Shown: piece after piece, positions 22,751-34,900 of the stretch
Position numbering within the stretch: the first letter of the stretch is position 1
How the letters are laid out: each line of letters begins with the position of its first letter
Assembly: GCA_965153455.1 (NCBI GenBank)
Contig: OZ234493.1
Span: forward strand, 1,054,001 to 1,118,000
Direction: 5' to 3'
DNA length: 64,000 bases
Source: Sphagnum compactum
Lineage: Eukaryota; Bryophyta; Sphagnopsida; Sphagnales
Notes under the pieces: generated by a model
What the model was told of the DNA's origin: nothing
Database searches by the model: none
The model's input: only the letters and a program-made list of their open reading frames with translations
Position numbers and translations under genes: made by a program

Positions 22751-25080
22751 TATGAATTTGTCTCCTTTTAAAGTCATAAATTGTTGCATAATAGTTACAA
22801 CATAGTTGAACACTAGTAGTTCAATATTGGCGCATTAATAGCACTACTAGTTATGTTAATAGAAATCATGATTACAAATGTATCATATAGTGGACAATGG
22901 AAATGTAGACACATGGCATGATCGCATGTATGTACATTGTACATTAATTACAACATAGTTGTTGCATCAATGACACATTTGCAATAATTCTAAAATAGTT
23001 GTCACATGCAACTACAATGCAACTTCTCAAAAAATCAAATATGGTTAATTATGGATGAATGTATGATGTGTACAAATTATTGTATGGAAAACCCATTTTC
23101 AACTCACATGCAATCATAATACAACTAACTAATTCATAACAATTTATTTATTAATTCCCCATATTTCTAAGGGGATAGTTACATAATAATTGGAATACCC
23201 AAGGGATAGTTGCATAGTAGTTGTATATGAGTTGTTTTTGAAGCTTTAATTGTAAGGCAACGTGGTTTTGACGAACGCAATTTTTCTTAGTGTGGCAATT
23301 TGACATAAGGGCCAAATCACCTCCCATTGGAGAATGTGATATGCCATTGGAAAGTTATGTTTAAAGGTTACAACAACATTTGAGAACTTTTGAACTGGAA
23401 TCCATATATGAAGGAGTTTTGAACCCACAAAATAATGGGATTCATAACTTAAAAATTTTGAGACTTTCACTTATAGGTGAAAGTACCATTGGGTGATACC
23501 ACAAGGAATGTCACAATATCATTTTCCTAGACCACCTTGATTTTAGGAATACTTTTCATTTTTTTGGTACAAAATTTATTATTATTTGTATACTCTTGCA
23601 TTGTGCACATCATGGGTTTCTAATGATCCATCTTAATCATAATTTGGATATGTTTTGATGTTCCTAAACATTTCCTATATCAAAAGATTCAAGAATGAAC
23701 ATAATAACTATATATTAACAACCTTCTATAATTTTTTTTCTTGTTGGAGAAGATGCCTATGACATATGCTTAGGGAAAACATCCAATAACAATGTTAAAA
23801 TCTATATAACGAATATTTGGTTTATGGTTGAAAGTTAGGAAAAGTATTCATCCAAAGCCACATGAACAAGGAATGAATTTTTTTTATAAAAAATGAACTT
23901 TGATTGTTACTTGTAAGGCTTGTAAAATAAAATATGTTTGTAATGGCTATTGATTGAAAAAATGAAACCTTGGGTTCTTTTGATGTCCATCAAGAATAAT
24001 CACACATTCTTTTAACTCTTTCACTTCAATTAGGGACATTTCTTCAACCCCATCATCCTACAAATTTAAAAAGAGGATCTTGCATTTTATCTTGAAAATC
24101 ATTTAAAAACCCCATGGTTAAATGGATGCAACAATAAGAAATACAAAAACCAAAATTAAAATTTAAGAAAATTACCAAATATTTTTAAAATTTTTTAAAA
24201 AAATTCCTAAAGTGGTTCCCAACGATACCACCTAATCATACTTTCGCCCTTGTAAAGGATCCTAAGAATTTATGCCACTTTGATATGTAATCCCCATCAT
24301 CATCTATAAAACATATTATAGGGAGGAAAGTGGCACCTCCTCTTCAAGTTTGGGTTGTGATGAACTAAATGAATGTGAATTACTCACAACTTGTTTGTGC
24401 ACCATTTTGGTTCCAAACTACACTAGTAACTACTTTTTTTATATGCAATTTGAAATGTTTGTGAGTTGAATTTGAGGAATTCATCTTGGTCCCATTTTAG
24501 GTTTCCCACACCTTCTTTTGTGAAAGTTAAGGAATGCACCTTGGGTTTGCATTATGTTGCAAAATCAGGAATTGGTAAGGTTTTTTGCCCCCAATACCAT
24601 TTAACACACTTATGGATACATGAAAATCAAATTAATGTGTTACAATATTGACCAAAAAGGAAAATGTAATGCCCAGATGCTTTGATGAATTCATCACAAA
24701 AGTTGTTAATCGTATTTAAGAACCAACCACTTGTAGCAAACAAGAGGTGGAAACCAACAATGCTTGAAGTTCAATAGATTCCATTTCACGCAATCAAATT
24801 TGGCAATTAACTAAATTACCCCTCAAGAATAGGCCAATAACAATTAGGTGGATTTACAAGGTTAAAAACAATTCCATTAATAAACCTTCAAAGTACAAGG
24901 TTAGGTTAGTGTTTGGTCAAATTGTAAACCATCCAAATGTTTCACTTGGCACATTGTTTTCAATGTATGTTTTTTGAAATACTATACTCCCTATTTTTAT
25001 AAAAATGAGGCTAATGAATAAACAAAATTTAAATCACTTTAATTTTGTAATTTCAAATTATCAATTATTAGTTGCACTTG
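22751..25080. other. Gene-free stretch with dispersed-repeat copies
   Basis: Near 23400-23460 lies GAACCCACAAAATAATGGGATTCATAAC, and near 24300-24530 lies a TATAGGGAGGAAAGTGGCACC segment; both match parts of the repeat at 13.5-13.85 kb. No gene is recognised. Confidence 0.4.
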
Positions 25081-25082
25081 AT

Positions 25083-25400
25083 TTAAACGATCTTGTCTTC
25101 TAAGTTGCCCGTCCATGATGACCAATCATCCACATAAAACCTGATTATTAAAATTATCCCTTCACAATGCCGATAGTAGGAATTGAAGTTTGCTCCACAT
25201 CTAACCATATGCAGATTTTTGAAAACTTTATCAATATTCTCATTAGGCTTGAAGAAGTTATCAAAGCCCATACAATTCATTCTTGAACTTATTATAAACC
25301 AAATGTTCATTTAGTAAATACTTTATGAATCCATAAAGTTCTTTCATGTATACCCTCTCCTAAAGGGCAAATTTCAAAAACATTATTTTAACATTCATTT
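25083..25400 (-). pseudogene. Ty1/copia reverse-transcriptase remnant
   Basis: On the minus strand from about 25380, a frame reads ERVYMKELYGFIK then NEHLVYNKFKNELYGL, matching the copia pattern VYM-x-QPEGF...V-x-KL-x-KSLYGLKQ. After a frame change it continues with VRCGANFNSYYRHCEG and IILIIRFYVDDW. The YVDD box is the RT catalytic motif. Stops (a TAG before ERVYM and a TGA after YGL) and lost residues show it is dead. No LTRs or other copia domains were found nearby. Confidence 0.75.
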
Positions 25401-26387
25401 ATGAGATTTTTTTCAACTATGCAATATGCTACAAGTAGGACGATGTGTGATCAGAATCCAATTTTCTAGATTTTGAAACACACCATAGCTTTGTTTTGTT
25501 TTGCTATGTTTTTGTCTTTTTATTATGCAAGGAGTTTGTGAGGTTTCGTTGGTACTTGGATTCTTGTGTTTTGCAAGTGAATAAAACTTTGAAGTTTGGA
25601 TATGGTATACCAATTAAGGTATTTTTATGTTATGTGTTGTGAGTATGGCGATAGTGATAATTGTAGGCGCTGACCTTGGAATGCACAACAACATTCAAAA
25701 CATAAACACAATTATAGGATAGAGAAATGATGTGTGAAAGAAGGTGTAAAATTTTGTAAATACACATTTCATATAATAACAATTTTTATCTAAATATCAT
25801 TATGTATAATTTTAACTTTTGACATTGACCTTGTTAATAATTAATATTACATCATTCACAATGGATTGATTTATAGTTAGGACTTATAGCGATTATTAGT
25901 AAATGACGGAAATGACTCTTAAATAGAATTGGCATAACTTTTAACGCGGGGTAGTGACTTATTTTCTCTTGATGTATTTATTCGATTAATGTTCTATATA
26001 TGGTTTGGCATTCTCAAAAATCAAGTTCTTTTCAAGGTATAATTTTATGTAACATCAAAAATAATTTAAATTTAAGTGTGATACATGTTTATCATGATTG
26101 AATTAAAACCTATTTCTAAGCAAGTTATACCTATGGCTTTCAATAAAATATCATAATTTTAATGGAAATTTAAAACAATGTATGTCATTATATGTGTAAG
26201 GGTTGGGGACCTGGGGGGTAAATTGTTTTATAATGTGGTATGTTATCATATTTGAAACTATGCATACTTAAACATAATGTTGATGCATATAACTTTGGAG
26301 TTGATAACATGACAACTTATTGTGAAGGTGTGAAAAATCTAGATTACACAAGTTGATGGATATAAAAAAATGATCAAGCCTTCTTAG

Positions 26388-27873
26388 GGGGTCAAAACGC
26401 ATTCAAAGGAGCCACAAAAGGCATTGGATATTAGGTTAGAACATAAGCTAATGATGCTTTTGGCTACTGGACTCTCACCATTTGGGGTGTGGGACTCAAC
26501 CACTTCGCCTAGCAACACAACACTTATATTGCTCTCCCCCCATCACCATGATCTTCTCCACTGTCTCCTCGATGCATATTGATCAATTGATTTCCACAGT
26601 GCTGCAATCTCGTTGGTTTGCTAAGTATACTCATTCTACCTAAGGGCAACAAAGACTTCTCCATCCTTGCGAACAACAACGGGGCAATTTTTTCCCCCAA
26701 AAGTTAATAGATAATGGTGAGATGGTCTGAATAACCTCCTTTACCTATCATCTTTCCAACTCCTTATTTGAATTAGACATTATAGCAAGCACTTGGAACT
26801 ACTACTCAATGACGAAATTTCTTCAATTAAGCCCCCTATTAGTGTCTTTTCACCCTTCTACCTACCTCGAGCTATAGAACCTTTCTTAGGTTGAATGCCA
26901 AAACAGGTAAAATTTTATCTAATCTGCTTGCTCGGTGGTTTTGGTGGATGAAGTTCTAGTTGTCTTTCTATTAAAAAAAATTGTATTGCTAATTTTGGAA
27001 GAAAAATCAAAATAGTTCTTTTGGTTATTTCAAGTTGCAAGTGCGTGTTCCTCCGAAAGACTCATTTGTTGCAAATTAATTTCAATTTTTCCATTCTTCG
27101 ATCCTTGAATAAGCAAAACAAAAATACGATGAATGATTCTATCATAAAAAGCTAGAGATTTTTATTTTATTTTTTGCCATTTGAAACTATGGTAATCATG
27201 GCACATTATTCCTTTTTATCACATATGAATGTCAAGAAACTCAATTTAAAAATGTATTTGATCCAATTTTAGGTTTTGGTTTAATTAAAGGCTTTTGAAA
27301 GTGAAATTTTTTGTCATTAAAAAGGGACCTTTTTACAAAGGACTTTTAAAAGATTCATATATAAAAGTAAGTTGATGGTAAAAAAAATGAGATGATAATA
27401 ACCTATTAGACTTATTAAAAAAATATTCACAATTTAAAAAATGTGGACCTTTTAAACTTTAAGAATTCAAAGTATGTACATTTGAGAATTTAGAATTTCA
27501 AAACTTCAAGAGTGTTTTACCACATATAAATGGGGTATGATGTACATGATGTATTAAACAAAGTTGTAGTTTATATTACATTAAATTCAACTTTAAAATA
27601 TTAATATTTCTATGTATGATTTTGAATTATCATCATTTTAAAAAATGAAACATAAAATTTGCAAGGAATATGTGCATTTTTATAATTTAATATTTATTAA
27701 AAAATTATTAATAAAAATAATTTGACTTATTGGGCCAATTGGAATTGTTTTTATAACACGTTGCAAAAACATCATTCAAAAACTCATTTATATGAAAAAG
27801 TAATTTTGAGGAAAAATACATGTAGGACTAATGTAAAGTAATGCTTGCGGCTCCTTTGAGTGTGTTTTGACCC
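26388..27873. mobile_element. Candidate DNA transposon remnant with about 33-bp terminal inverted repeats
   Basis: GGGTCAAAACGCATTCAAAGG continuing AGCCACAA (26388-26417) pairs with its inverted counterpart at about 27846-27873, with a few mismatches; CATT lies just inside both arms. The 1.4 kb interior shows no transposase frame. The target duplication is unclear; the superfamily is undetermined. Confidence 0.5.
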
Positions 27874-28937
27874 TAGGGTTTTGTGGATCAACATTTTAGT
27901 TTTGGATTGAAAATAGCATTGCACCTTCTCAATTGCTCCATGTGAATGCGAAAATGATCCTATTTGGTTTAATATTGATATTCATATGTTTAAAGTAGAT
28001 GTTAGGTTATAATGTCTTAATAAGTGCAACCATGTTACTTTGCGATTGATGTTTGACATTATTTGTTATGAAATTTCTTTAAAAAAATTGGTTGTGTCCA
28101 CATTGTATTAGTCATTTTACATGACAAGTAAACCCACAAAGGAAAGTCTTTTGCAAGGAGATAAATAATTAAGATTGCAAGTGGTAGTTAACATTGAGAT
28201 TTTATTTGCACCTAACTTTATCGGTTGTAAAGAGGTTTGGATGTGACAATACAAGATTCAAATATCAACCAATGGGGGGCAATATGCATAGGTGTAATTG
28301 TTCGTGAATCAAGATAATTTGATGTGAATGTTTGTTGCCATTTAAGCACGTAATTTTCACATGTTTTTATGTTGATGTTCAAAAGCACTTTTATTTGACT
28401 AGTTAATTGGTCTAGGCTCATTTATGTTAAGTTAGGATGCTAAGGAGGGTTCAAGAATTACTTGGAATAACAATGTACTCAGACTTGGTTTCAAAATTTT
28501 AGTTTATGGATTTTAATGAAAGCCCATGTGTTTTCGAGTTGAGCTTCTTCATTTTTGAGTTAATAAGACAAATTTCTCAATAGAATAAATCATTTGATTG
28601 AAACAAATGTCAAATTATGATTCATAGCTATTGCAATGCAATAATAGAATAACATTCTCAATGGAATTGATTGTTTAACTAATACAAACTATATGTTTTA
28701 GGTTTGATCATCAAGTACCAAGGTTTGAACTTTGCACATGTAAAATTGTTACAATAAAATCGAATCAAGAATCAACCTCCTAATGAAATTCAAACCGAAA
28801 CCAAACCTTAAACCCACGCTCTAGATAACACTTGAATTGAAACATGAACATGGCTATGTACACCTTGTTAACATAGGTCATGATTTCCTTATCAAGCAAG
28901 TTCTATAAATTTATAAAATTTCCATGCAAGTAATTGA
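27874..28937. other. Gene-free AT-rich stretch
   Basis: No gene, repeat array or RNA gene is recognised. Confidence 0.4.
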
Positions 28938-28942
28938 CTTAT

Positions 28943-29761
28943 TGACGCGCTCCTTGGTCCCGGGGTGAACCCACTTGAGGGTTCACCAATGTGAAGTTGC
29001 GGAAAGTGCGGACCGAAGGGCACGCTCCCGACTTCCAACTCTAGAAAGGGGTAGAGGGTCGAGTTGGAAGCCCCGGAATTAGACTAGGAAGATGGACTAG
29101 TAGATCAAGCACGAATCTGCATCCAAAACCAACCACAAATGGGTTAGTTCACATTCGGGAACACCCTTGGGTGTTGGGACAAGCCACGGGCACTTCGGAC
29201 TACTTGACTCACCACGGCCCGGACTTGGGGGAACCACCACCTTCCCCCTTATAGTTATCTCTGCAGCTCACCACGGAGGCTACATCCAAATGGCACATTT
29301 TGTTGGGACTCCCGAAATGGAGTCCCGAAACTGTCCCGGCGGGACTCCCGGGACTTTGAACGGTCATAACTCCCGATTCCAAAGTCCGATCGCAACGAGG
29401 TCTGAACCAAAGTTGTAGCCCTCATTGAGATCTTTTCAACGCCATGTCGCACTCCCTGAGGCGACGTCGGGAAAGGGTCGATTCCCGACTTTTAGTGGTC
29501 GGGAGTCAAACTGCCAGTTTGACTCCCGGCCCTTCTTTTGCCCATAACTTGGGCTGCAGATGTCCAAATGGCCAATGCGAGGCCATTTTCGATATCCACG
29601 TTTCAAGACCTTTCCAATGACACCAAGAACACCCCAATGCGAGGTGTTTTGGGCCTTGCTGTTGAGCTCTAAACATTCGGGAGTCCCGGAGGACTCCAAA
29701 CCTCCAACTTTTCCAAGTGTTGGGCTTCACCCCCACACTTGGACAAAGTGGGGTTGCGACA
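28943..29761. mobile_element. Solo LTR, 819 bp, with 5-bp target duplication CTTAT
   Basis: The element starts TGACGC and ends GCGACA, so it has the TG...CA ends of an LTR. CTTAT at 28938-28942 is repeated at 29762-29766. There is no internal retroelement sequence on either side, as expected after recombination between two LTRs removed the body. Its composition is far more GC-rich than the surrounding DNA. The last 501 bp match 1542-2042. It carries repeated GGGACTCC words and the same 29-bp palindrome at 29500-29528. Orientation is not determined because no PBS or polypurine tract remains. Confidence 0.88.
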
Positions 29762-29766
29762 CTTAT

Positions 29767-30495
29767 TAATTAAATGGAAACCTTTAATTGACTTCACAAC
29801 ATGAATATTTACATAGTCTCCAATCTCTAGATGTATTTATGTAGGTGGAATCAAACTTTGTGTTTGAATTGAACTTGTTTTGAACTATTCTTAAATAATC
29901 AATACCAAATGTTGAGGAAAATGAAGATTTAATCTTTGAACTAGGTTATATAATACAACTAGCTGGAACTAGAAATGTTCTATCAAATTTTTAAATAAGT
30001 TAGAATCAAGATTGGAGGTTCTCTCCAAAACCAAGGATCTCTTATCAAATTTCAAGGTTCTTATGTTATTGTAGTATTGTATACATCAACCCAAGAAAAT
30101 TTTCACCTTTTATGTCACACCTAAGTTAAAGAAACAAGGGAAAAAAAATCATTGTGGATTATCTTGGGTAGTAATCAAATTTATACTGGCTTAAGCAATT
30201 TGGTGCACAAGTGACAATTCAATATTCATGCAAATTGGAATAGTGGAGGGCACCAAAAGTGAGTGTACGTATGCTTGTGTGAATAGGAATAGAGGATGGC
30301 CACCCAATGAAGCAAAGTGTGTGTGCATGTGTGAATGGGGAATCCGAAATGCGCACCCAATGGACACGCCTCTTTCCATTGAGAAGTTGCACTTTCAACT
30401 TTGAAACTTTTACTTTCCTCAAATGTTCCATATTTGCAATTCAACTTTGCAAGAATTGCAATACACCCCCTAGCTGCACCTTCAGCATGGGCATC
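29767..30495. other. Gene-free stretch
   Basis: No gene is supported; overlapping minus-strand frames at 30191-30561 run into the MITE at 30500 and have no domain. Confidence 0.4.
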
Positions 30496-30499
30496 TAAA

Positions 30500-30711
30500 G
30501 GTGCATTCACACTGGGTGTTAAGGACTCTAGTGTTGAGTCCCCTAACACCATGCTAGTCATTTAGGACTTACATCTACTTGCCCTGAACATTTTATGTTA
30601 AGCTAACACTCACTTGACATCAAGCTATTGTCCATTTAACATTGGGTGCCACCTAGGATGCCACCTAGATTTTTCATGTAACACTGACTTAACATCAAGT
30701 GTGAATGCACC
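30500..30711. mobile_element. MITE, 212 bp, 24-bp TIRs, TAA flanks (PIF/Harbinger, Tourist-like)
   Basis: The left TIR GGTGCATTCACACTGGGTGTTAAG and the inverted right TIR match at 22 of 24 positions. TAA stands at 30496-30498 and 30713-30715, each one base from the TIR. A three-base TWA duplication with G-rich TIRs fits Tourist-type MITEs of the PIF/Harbinger superfamily. It is non-coding. Confidence 0.75.
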
Positions 30712-30960
30712 ATAATGCTAATTGGAAGGAAGGAACACATGCATCTTTGAAAGCAACTGAAACTTCCAAAGCTGAAGGTGCTTCTCCTCCTCACTCAATG
30801 GAAAGACTTCTTAGTGTGTGTATGTGTGAATTGGAAGAGTGGATGGGCACCCAATGAACTAAAAGTAAGTGTGTGCATGGGAATGGGGAGATGAGTCGTT
30901 TGGGTGAGAGAAGTAAGTCTTTTGAATGCAATGTGAACAGGCCCAGGGCCAGGGTGAATC

Positions 30961-31499
30961 AGCACCCACGTTGGTACCTTTCATCTTTTTGAATGAGGAT
31001 ATTTGTAATATTTTAGTGGCCATGTTAAGCCCAAAAAAATTAGAATTAAACTCAGAGACCCTGAGTGAGTTAAAGCATGGGATATTTGTAATATATAGAA
31101 TTAATTTAAATGGATTTGGGATATTTAGAATTAATATGGATTTAACCCATATTAAGCCCAAAAAATGTTAGATTTGAACTTAGAGACCCTGATTTAGTCT
31201 AGGCGAGGGATATTCGTAATATTTGGAAACAATTGAAATGGATTTTGGGATTTTGGTCATATTAAGCTCAAAAAATGTTAGATTAAAATTCAGAGACCCT
31301 GATTTAATCTAAGCATGGGATATTTGAAAATAATTGAAATGGATTTTGGGGTTTTGGCCACATTAAGCCCCAAAAATGTTAGATTTGAACTCAGAGTCCC
31401 TGATTTAGTCTGAGCATGGGATATTTGTAATAGGTATTTGGAAATAATTTAAATGGATTTTGGGGATTTTTTTAAAACCATGGTGCCAACGTGGGTGCT
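30961..31499. mobile_element. MITE with internally amplified unit, just upstream of eRF1
   Basis: The left TIR AGCACCCACGTTGGTACC (30961-30978) pairs with the inverted right TIR at 31482-31499 with one mismatch. The interior is about four tandem copies of a 105-125 bp unit, each with an AAGC(C/T)CAAAAAATGTTAGA-type stretch, CAGAG(A/T)CCCTGA, GCATGGGATATTTG and AATGGATTTTGGG. A related element with one such unit lies inverted at 38024-38222. It ends about 310 bp before the eRF1 telo-box/leader region, so it forms part of the upstream sequence of that gene. Confidence 0.75.
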
Positions 31500-31970
31500 A
31501 AGGCCCGGACCGGTAGGTCGAGGAGGAACTGACAACTGGCCCACTTAAGTGGAACCCGTGGGCCAGGTCCAGATCACACCGTCAGAAGGGGTTTCTCACA
31601 GGTGTACGGTTATGAGCATGGGCCACTCACACCAGGGTATACCCTAACCGAGCCTGCGCGACGAAACCCTAATTGGCTGGCAGCCCTCCCTGTGGTAGAA
31701 AGAGTCGTGGGAGACACACAAAGAGAGAAGAGGTCTTACGTTTTGCTGCCTGAAACACAGACCAGGCACACGGCTCCCTGTCCTGGCTGCTGCCGCTGCT
31801 AATCGGTTGAAGATCAAGTAAGTCTTTGAATCATCTTTTGATTTTTGATATTGTCTTTTCCATATTGTCTTTCTGTCAGGAGAGTTTCTGTGGAAAAGAA
31901 ATTGGCGGTGGTGGAAGCTAGCAAGGAAGGGAGGAAGGAAGTAAGTGGTAAGGTGTTGGTGGTGGTGCAG
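31500..31970 (+). promoter_or_regulatory. eRF1 upstream region, telo-box and probable 5'-UTR intron
   Basis: A telo-box AAACCCTAA sits at 31664-31672; this motif is frequent in promoters of plant translation-machinery genes. A probable small leader intron runs 31818-31879, from donor GTAAGT to acceptor TTTCTGTCAG. No TATA box was fixed. The intron call rests on splice consensus only. Confidence 0.5.
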
Positions 31971-34900
31971 ATGGCGGACGGGGGAGACACCGACAAGAAT
32001 ATCGAGATATGGAAGATTAAGAAGCTTATCAAGGCCTTGGAGTCTGCTCGTGGGAATGGCACGTCCATGATATCTCTCATCATGCCTCCTAGGTCACACT
32101 CGTTTTTCACTCTCTTTTTTTCGCTTTGAGAATCTGCTTGTTGTTGTTGGATTTGGAGTTGAGATGATGTGATTTCTTTACCGTTTTGAGATCGGTCGTA
32201 TCGGTAGAAACGGAAGAAGCCAGATAATAACTGTGGTAAAGCTGAGATTGTAGGAGGATAGATTGTTTCACAAATTTAGTGTTTGTTTTGCTGGATGTTG
32301 TTTGTGTTCAGAATATGCTTCCTTGTGAAAGCTCTAGTGAGGGAAAACTTTTTCTTTTCCTGTGAAAATTTAGTAGTCCTGTATATATTATGTGGCGCTG
32401 GGCTACCAGGATTAAGGCTTCTTTTCACCCGTTTGGAATCTTCATCAGTACACCTGACAAAGGCAGGAAAATTTTGCATTACAGAGGAGCCTTCAGAAGC
32501 TGGCATGGTCATTGGCTTGCCATATCTTGTGCTTAGTTCTGTATTATTGGTCTTTGGCTTCTGTCACAGGGCTATGGTGACAATTGATTTACCCCAAAGC
32601 TACTAATGCATTACTAGTTACAATATAGGTCTCTGTTATGTTTTTTGTCAATTAAGCTAAAGGGGCCAGCCTTTGTTAAAACAATTGCTGAGGTCAGGAT
32701 ATATCTTGCTTGTTCAAACTGTTCAACATATGTCTCTTAAATGCCTCAAATCTCTATTCTTTGGTGATTGTCCGAAGGCATGATCATCCACTAGTGATCA
32801 ATGTTTCAGATTGAGCATGGTAAACACCGTTATGTTTCCCCTCTACTACAAAGTGAAACCTTGTGTAGGCTTTGGGTCCAGTCTGACCTAAAATTGAAAC
32901 CTGAAGTCTGGGTTATGTTATGTACGTAAGCCACTGAAAGACTCATGGGGTTTTTCAATCTCATAGGTTATTTCACCTGCTGCATGCAATGCAGTTCATT
33001 AATCAAACCTCAAATGTTGGTTTTCTTATAGGTGTGATGGTAGGCTCTAGTGATCTTTGGTAGCCAAGTTTCTCTGTGATATGCTTAAATCCCTAAAGGT
33101 ACCCAGTGTGTTTCAGGTTTTACATATGGGATAATGAACTAGCTGCTTGTTCAAGACTCGGCAACTAATTGTTAGGCTTACATGATTGCTTCTGCAATTG
33201 TGAGTGAAAGCCAGGATGCAGAATTTTGTGTGTTCTTTTGGCTGGAAATCAAGCAGTTTAATTGGACAGTTATCTACACCCGCTGTGGGAGCCTGATGAA
33301 GTCAGTTGCAAGTAATGGCAGCTTGTCATAGGCAGTCATAATGAAGGTGATGGTCTGATACTTTGTGAGTGATGCTCTCAAGGTTATGACCACACTCATT
33401 CTTGTCTTGTTTCTTTTGTTTTGGCTGGAATATGCACAATGGTTACCTACAGAAGTGTTACTGTGGGAGTTTCCCTGCAATCTCATAGACATATTGTAGG
33501 ACACTCTAACATTTACACTGTGAGTTCAGGGATCAGGTTTCACGGGTAACAAAGATGCTGGGTGATGAGTTTGGTACGGCCTCAAATATCAAGAACAGGG
33601 TCAACCGACAGTCTGTGTTAGGGGCCATCACATCAGCTCAGCAGCGTCTGAAGCTGTACAACAAGGTGCCACCCAATGGACTTGTTTTGTACACTGGTAC
33701 CATTGTTACAGATGATGGCAAAGAAAAGAAGGTGTGTTTTCCTTTCCATGTACTTCTGTTTGGCCTTCCTGCAATCTACTTAGGGGAAGTAACATGCTGT
33801 CATGGCTCCCTGTTCACGACGTGCTTCCTGACATTAAGGAATCTTTGAAGCATGTTTCTGAATTCAGTTTTTCTGTGATAAACTGGTAATAGTTTCTTCA
33901 GCCTGTCTATTATTATTTCACTCAGCTTCCCATAGAAGTTGCTTAAGTCCCAATGTTGTCTTGTGTTCTTCTGGAGTGCTTAAAACATGATGATTCCCAG
34001 GTCTTTCGTGTGACAAGGGAAAGTTTGATTAAATTTTCAGGGAATTTAAGCCTTTGGGATGTTACAGAGTTCTTCTGTATTGCCTTAAATTTCATGTCTG
34101 GGCAAGAACTTGTGCCCCTAGACTGCTACAGATTGAATTTTGATTAAATGTTAAGGCCTTGCTTTTGTATTTGCTTTTGTCCATACCTTTTTTTGGGTAG
34201 AAAATGTTCTCTGGTACTGCAAATAACACCATATGTTTGTGTCATGTAATTGTAGGTGACAATTGATTTTGAGCCATTCAAGCCTATAAATGCATCCCTT
34301 TACTTGTGTGACAATAAATTCCACACAGAGGCATTGAATGAACTCTTGGAGTCAGACGACAAATTTGGGTTCATTATAATGGATGGGAATGGCACTCTTT
34401 TTGGGACACTGAGTGGTAATACTCGTGAAGTGCTCCACAAGTTCACTGTTGATCTTCCTAAGAAGCATGGACGTGGTGGGCAATCTGCTCTCCGGTTTGC
34501 TCGACTCCGGATGGAAAAACGGCATAATTATGTAAGGAAAACTGCAGAACTTGCCACCCAGTTCTACATCAATCCAGCTACAAGTCAGCCCAATGTATCA
34601 GGTAGGCTGATCTGCCCATGGTCAAGCATGTAAGGACCAACAATGATGGAACTTCACGACCATTCACAATGATCTCTTCTGTTTTCTGGATTCCTTGTTT
34701 GAATTGCTTATAGGTCCGGTTTTCCCTTTATCTGTAAGTCAATAGATTGAATGGAGGTTACCTTTTTGTCATAAGGGGGACATCTACTGCAAATGATGCT
34801 CAAGAAATATGTGAAGCTTATTTATATTGGAGATTTCTATGATTCAATTGTTCCTAGATGGCTCTAGAATGTCAGAGGTTTGCAATGAGATTGATGAAGA

